Below are positions 50,328 to 52,950 of a DNA stretch of 52,950 bases, piece after piece. Under the pieces are notes generated by a model that was not told where the DNA came from, searched no databases, and saw only the letters and a list, made by a program, of their open reading frames with translations. Origin of the DNA: CAZGYE01 sp964530165 (GTDB taxonomy: Bacteria; Planctomycetota; Planctomycetia; Planctomycetales; Planctomycetaceae). Each line of letters begins with the position of its first letter. The first letter of the stretch is position 1. The stretch spans positions 1 through 52,950 of the forward strand of contig CAZGYE010000004.1 in NCBI GenBank assembly GCA_964530165.1, written 5' to 3'. The position numbers and the translations under genes are program-made.

Positions 50328-52139
50328 ATGCAACGTGTGGTGATTTGCACTTGGCTGACCCTGTTTCTTCTGAGCCTACCGGCAGCCGGAATTGCCAATA
50401 CGCCCGGCAAACCGGCCGCTGCTCCCAAGCCGACCGTCGCGACTTGGGCACACATCGAAATCAAGGGCGGCTACCCCGAAGGGGCCCAGATGCCCGGACT
50501 GTTCGGAGACGTCACCGAAGGGCTTTCCGACGGCATCGCCCGGCTGGATAAGGCCGCCGCGGATGACGACCTCGCGGGCGTCCTGCTGCGGATCAGCGGT
50601 CCGAGCATCGGCTGGGCCAAGCTGAACGAGTTCCGCCAGGCAATCGGCCGCGTGCGGGCCCGGGACAAGAAGGTCTACGCTTGGCTCGCCTCTGGACAGT
50701 CGATGGACTACCTGCTCGCGGCGGCCTGCGACGAAGTCATCATGCCCGAATCGGGAGTGCTGACGCTGTTGGGTCTGCGGGCCGAAGTCAGCTTCTACAA
50801 GAACCTCTTCGACAAGCTGGACGTCAAGGCCGACATGCTGCGGATCGGCGAGTTCAAGTCGGCGGCCGAGCCGTTCACTCGCACCGAGATGAGTTCCCAA
50901 TTTCGGCTTGAAATGGAAGCCATCCTCGACGATTATTTCCGGCAAATGGTCGACGCCGTTGTCCGGGGACGCAAACTCAACCGTGCTCAGGTGGTCGCGG
51001 CCATCGACTCGGGGCCGCACACGGCGGTCGCCGCGAAGAAATTGGGCCTTATCGACCGCGTCGCCTACGACGATGAGCTGGCAAAAATCATCCAGGCCGC
51101 CAGCGCCGGCGCCGCACTGACAATCACCCACCGCTACGCCAAGAAAAGACGAGACACCGACTTCAGCGGCTTTGGCGGGTTTGTCAAGCTGCTGAACCTG
51201 ATGATGGGTGTTCCGCCTTCACAGCGTCGCAGTCTGAATCCGAGAATTGCCGTCATCCATGCCAACGGCGTCATCATGACCGGCAAAAGCACAGCGGACC
51301 TCTTCGGCGGCGAGGTTCTTGGTTCCGAGACGCTGGTCAAGGCCATCCGCAAGGCGGACGCCGACGACAAGGTCAAAGCGATCGTGCTGCGGGTCGACAG
51401 CCCCGGCGGCAGCGCCCTAGCCAGCGATTTGATTTGGCGGGCGCTGAAAGCGACCGACAAGCCGGTCGTCGCCAGCATGGGCGACGTCGCCGCCAGCGGG
51501 GGATACTACATTGCGATGGGCGCCGACACCATCTTCGCCGAACCGGGCACGCTGACCGGCTCGATCGGCGTCGTGGGGGGGAAGGTTGCGCTCTCGGGGC
51601 TGTTCGACAAGATCGGCATCACCACCAGCGTCATCAGCCGCGGCAAGAACAGCGGCGCAATGAGCGCCTTGAACGTATTCACCGACGACGAACGCCGCGC
51701 GATGATGAAGCTGCTGGGCGAAATCTATCGCCAATTCACCGAGAAGGCGGCCCGAGGCCGCAAGATGCCGTATGCCCAGCTCGAAAAGCTGGCTCGCGGA
51801 CGAGTCTACACCGGCCGGATGGCCCAGAAGCTCGGCTTGGTCGACAAGCTGGGCACGCTCGACGACGCCGTCGAATACGCCAAGCGTCTCGCCGGCCTCA
51901 AACCGGAAGACAAGATCGACCGGTTGATCCTGCCCCCTCCGGTCAGCCCGTTGGAGCAACTCTTCGGCCCGCTTGACTCCGACGCCCGCGCGGGGGCGGC
52001 ACAATCCCGTGCGCTGCTCCAGACCGTGCGCAGCGTCTCCCCCGAGCTCGCCGAGCAGTTGGGGGCGGCCCACGTCATCAACCTGCTCGCTCGCGAAGGC
52101 CGCCTGACGCTGATGCCGTTTCGACTAAGAGTGAAATAG
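50328..52139 (+). CDS. sppA: Signal peptide peptidase SppA
   Basis: 603 residues, the long tandem type (SppA 67K). A signal sequence or anchor (VVICTWLTLFLLSLPAAGIA) is followed by two ClpP/crotonase-like halves. The catalytic Lys K177 is in GEFKSAAEPF of the first half and the nucleophile S390 is in VAASGGYYIAMGAD of the second, spaced as in E. coli (Lys209/Ser409). VLRVDSPGGSALAS and GTLTGSIGVVGGK are conserved second-half motifs. It degrades leftover signal peptides at the membrane. The ATG at 50328 has GAGGAG eight bases upstream. The 260 bases to the divergent gene hold presumed promoters only. Confidence 0.94.
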   Translation: MQRVVICTWLTLFLLSLPAAGIANTPGKPAAAPKPTVATWAHIEIKGGYPEGAQMPGLFGDVTEGLSDGIARLDKAAADDDLAGVLLRISGPSIGWAKLNEFRQAIGRVRARDKKVYAWLASGQSMDYLLAAACDEVIMPESGVLTLLGLRAEVSFYKNLFDKLDVKADMLRIGEFKSAAEPFTRTEMSSQFRLEMEAILDDYFRQMVDAVVRGRKLNRAQVVAAIDSGPHTAVAAKKLGLIDRVAYDDELAKIIQAASAGAALTITHRYAKKRRDTDFSGFGGFVKLLNLMMGVPPSQRRSLNPRIAVIHANGVIMTGKSTADLFGGEVLGSETLVKAIRKADADDKVKAIVLRVDSPGGSALASDLIWRALKATDKPVVASMGDVAASGGYYIAMGADTIFAEPGTLTGSIGVVGGKVALSGLFDKIGITTSVISRGKNSGAMSALNVFTDDERRAMMKLLGEIYRQFTEKAARGRKMPYAQLEKLARGRVYTGRMAQKLGLVDKLGTLDDAVEYAKRLAGLKPEDKIDRLILPPPVSPLEQLFGPLDSDARAGAAQSRALLQTVRSVSPELAEQLGAAHVINLLAREGRLTLMPFRLRVK

Positions 52140-52216
52140 ATCCGCTCACCGCCCGCCGCCGGTAATTGCGTGCAAAAGACCGGTTGAGTTCCCAGTCTCC
52201 CGCCCCGATCACAGGT

Positions 52217-52266
52217 CATTGAGCCGCCCCGCTTGCGGGGCGCGGCGGGCAAGCCCGCCGGCTCAA
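52217..52266. repeat. REP pair with TTGAGCCG heads
   Basis: Inverted units TTGAGCCG...CGGCTCAA enclose the hairpins CGCCCCGCTTGCGGGGCG and CGGCGGGCAAGCCCGCCG. It lies in the 177-base gap between the converging sppA and cytochrome genes. Confidence 0.8.
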
Positions 52267-52316
52267 CGACTTTCAAAACCCAACAACGAATTCTGAAATC
52301 GATCGCCAAGCGAACG

Positions 52317-52950
52317 TCACTTGACCGCGACGTCGGCACGCTTGGGCAGCGCCGACACGTCTTGCCTTTTCGACGGCTGATACCAGAACGACTTCCAGTA
52401 GGCTTGATCGGTGGCATAGATGTCGATCGGAGCGAGCGGGCCCAGATCCTTCGGCAGAATCCCGTACCGCTGCATCTCGCGGATGTAATGCCTGTTCGGA
52501 CGGAATCCGGGCATGTCGAAGCGCTTGTTCTGCTTGAGCTGCTCGGCGGCCGCGACAATTGCGGCCAGCAGCTTCTGATAGTCTGGATCCTTGGTGTCGG
52601 CGAAGACCTGCCCTTTGCACAGACCCAGCCCCCCCGCTTTTTTCGACAACGGCGCGCTCAACAGAATCGATTTGTCCGGCCGCGTCAAGTTGCACAGCGA
52701 TTGTGGGTTCGTGGTCCCGCCGAACTTCAGCACGTTGTGCGGCCCGCGCCGGTTCTTGACCGTCTCACCGTGACACTTCCCGCAGCGGTTTCTCGCCGCA
52801 GCCACCGGAAACGCGACGTAATACATCCCGCAACCCAGCGACGCATAGGTCCCCGGGTAAGTCGCGCTGGTCTCAATCCACAAGCGGATCATCTTGCGCT
52901 CATGCGCCGAGAGCTTGGCGTCGTAGTGACTGCCGTCGATTAGTTTCAGC
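52317..52950 (-). CDS. c-type cytochrome, C-terminus of hydrazine-synthase-alpha-like protein (partial)
   Basis: The frame is open to the window edge, leaving 210 residues. It reads LIDGSHYDAKLSAHERKMIR, LWIETSATYPGTYASLGCG and then one haem-c motif CGKCH. This order is seen in the C-terminal part of planctomycete HZSA-like/PD40-type cytochromes. The downstream portion (PNRHYIREMQRYGILP, YWKSFWY) is conserved but unassigned. The protein would be exported and bind one haem here; the N-terminal part with further domains is missing. The family call is from memory of the motif order. Confidence 0.6.
   Translation of the reverse strand, partial: LKLIDGSHYDAKLSAHERKMIRLWIETSATYPGTYASLGCGMYYVAFPVAAARNRCGKCHGETVKNRRGPHNVLKFGGTTNPQSLCNLTRPDKSILLSAPLSKKAGGLGLCKGQVFADTKDPDYQKLLAAIVAAAEQLKQNKRFDMPGFRPNRHYIREMQRYGILPKDLGPLAPIDIYATDQAYWKSFWYQPSKRQDVSALPKRADVAVK

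Overview
The window looks like a chromosomal segment of a planctomycete (phylum Planctomycetota, probably near Pirellulales). This is inferred from the high GC content, families typical of that phylum (paired BatA/VWA membrane proteins, a tiny basic DUF6800-like protein, a PilM-PilN fusion, a giant quinoprotein, a hydrazine-synthase-alpha-like cytochrome) and gene spacers filled with families of short inverted repeats. No rRNA, tRNA, CRISPR array or phage module was found.

Layout. 1-4754: two BatA/VWA-type membrane proteins, the first cut by the window edge, with a small GxxExxY-family gene between them inside a perfect 28-bp inverted repeat. 4794-6098: an MFS transporter, followed by decayed remnants of a sirtuin-like gene and a transposase. 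6889-11536: a dnaK-clpB chaperone operon behind a consensus sigma-54 promoter. 11597-12362: a REP-associated (RAYT) transposase gene broken by one in-frame TGA and flanked by two nearly identical 84-bp REP pairs. 12394-23354: a small basic protein, a PLP decarboxylase, a 1598-residue PQQ-propeller protein with EF-hand loops, an esterase, an EEP-family hydrolase and a GT39-like membrane glycosyltransferase. 23540-27259 (minus strand): cytidylate kinase and a large GH38-like protein. 27652-34057: three pilus-like genes (PilM-PilN fusion plus two single-pass proteins). 34103-36866: folC (minus strand), DinB-like protein and a LolD/MacB-type ABC ATPase. 36944-44103: an alpha-glucan cluster (glycogen synthase, GH57, GalT-like, GH57 4-alpha-glucanotransferase). 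44478-47969 (minus strand): a tight three-gene unit (SAM-hydrolysing enzyme, bioD, zinc-ribbon membrane protein). 48119-52950: an alpha/beta hydrolase, a secreted unknown protein, SppA peptidase and the C-terminus of a c-type cytochrome.

How the genes work together. DnaK and ClpB form the disaggregase module and are translationally coupled. The glycogen-cluster genes can build and remodel an alpha-glucan. The GalT-like member carries HSHSQ instead of HPHGQ, so it may act on ADP-glucose rather than galactose. The SAM-cleaving enzyme is transcribed with dethiobiotin synthetase, which is notable because the preceding biotin step commonly consumes SAM.

The strongest unexplained signal is structural. 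At least five kinds of short inverted repeats lie on or beside stop codons, sometimes supplying the last codons of the gene. Separately, several genes carry in-frame minisatellites with an 18-bp (six-codon) period. The inverted-repeat-bounded GxxExxY cassette, which has 10-bp iterons in its ends, is the best candidate for an undescribed mobile system.
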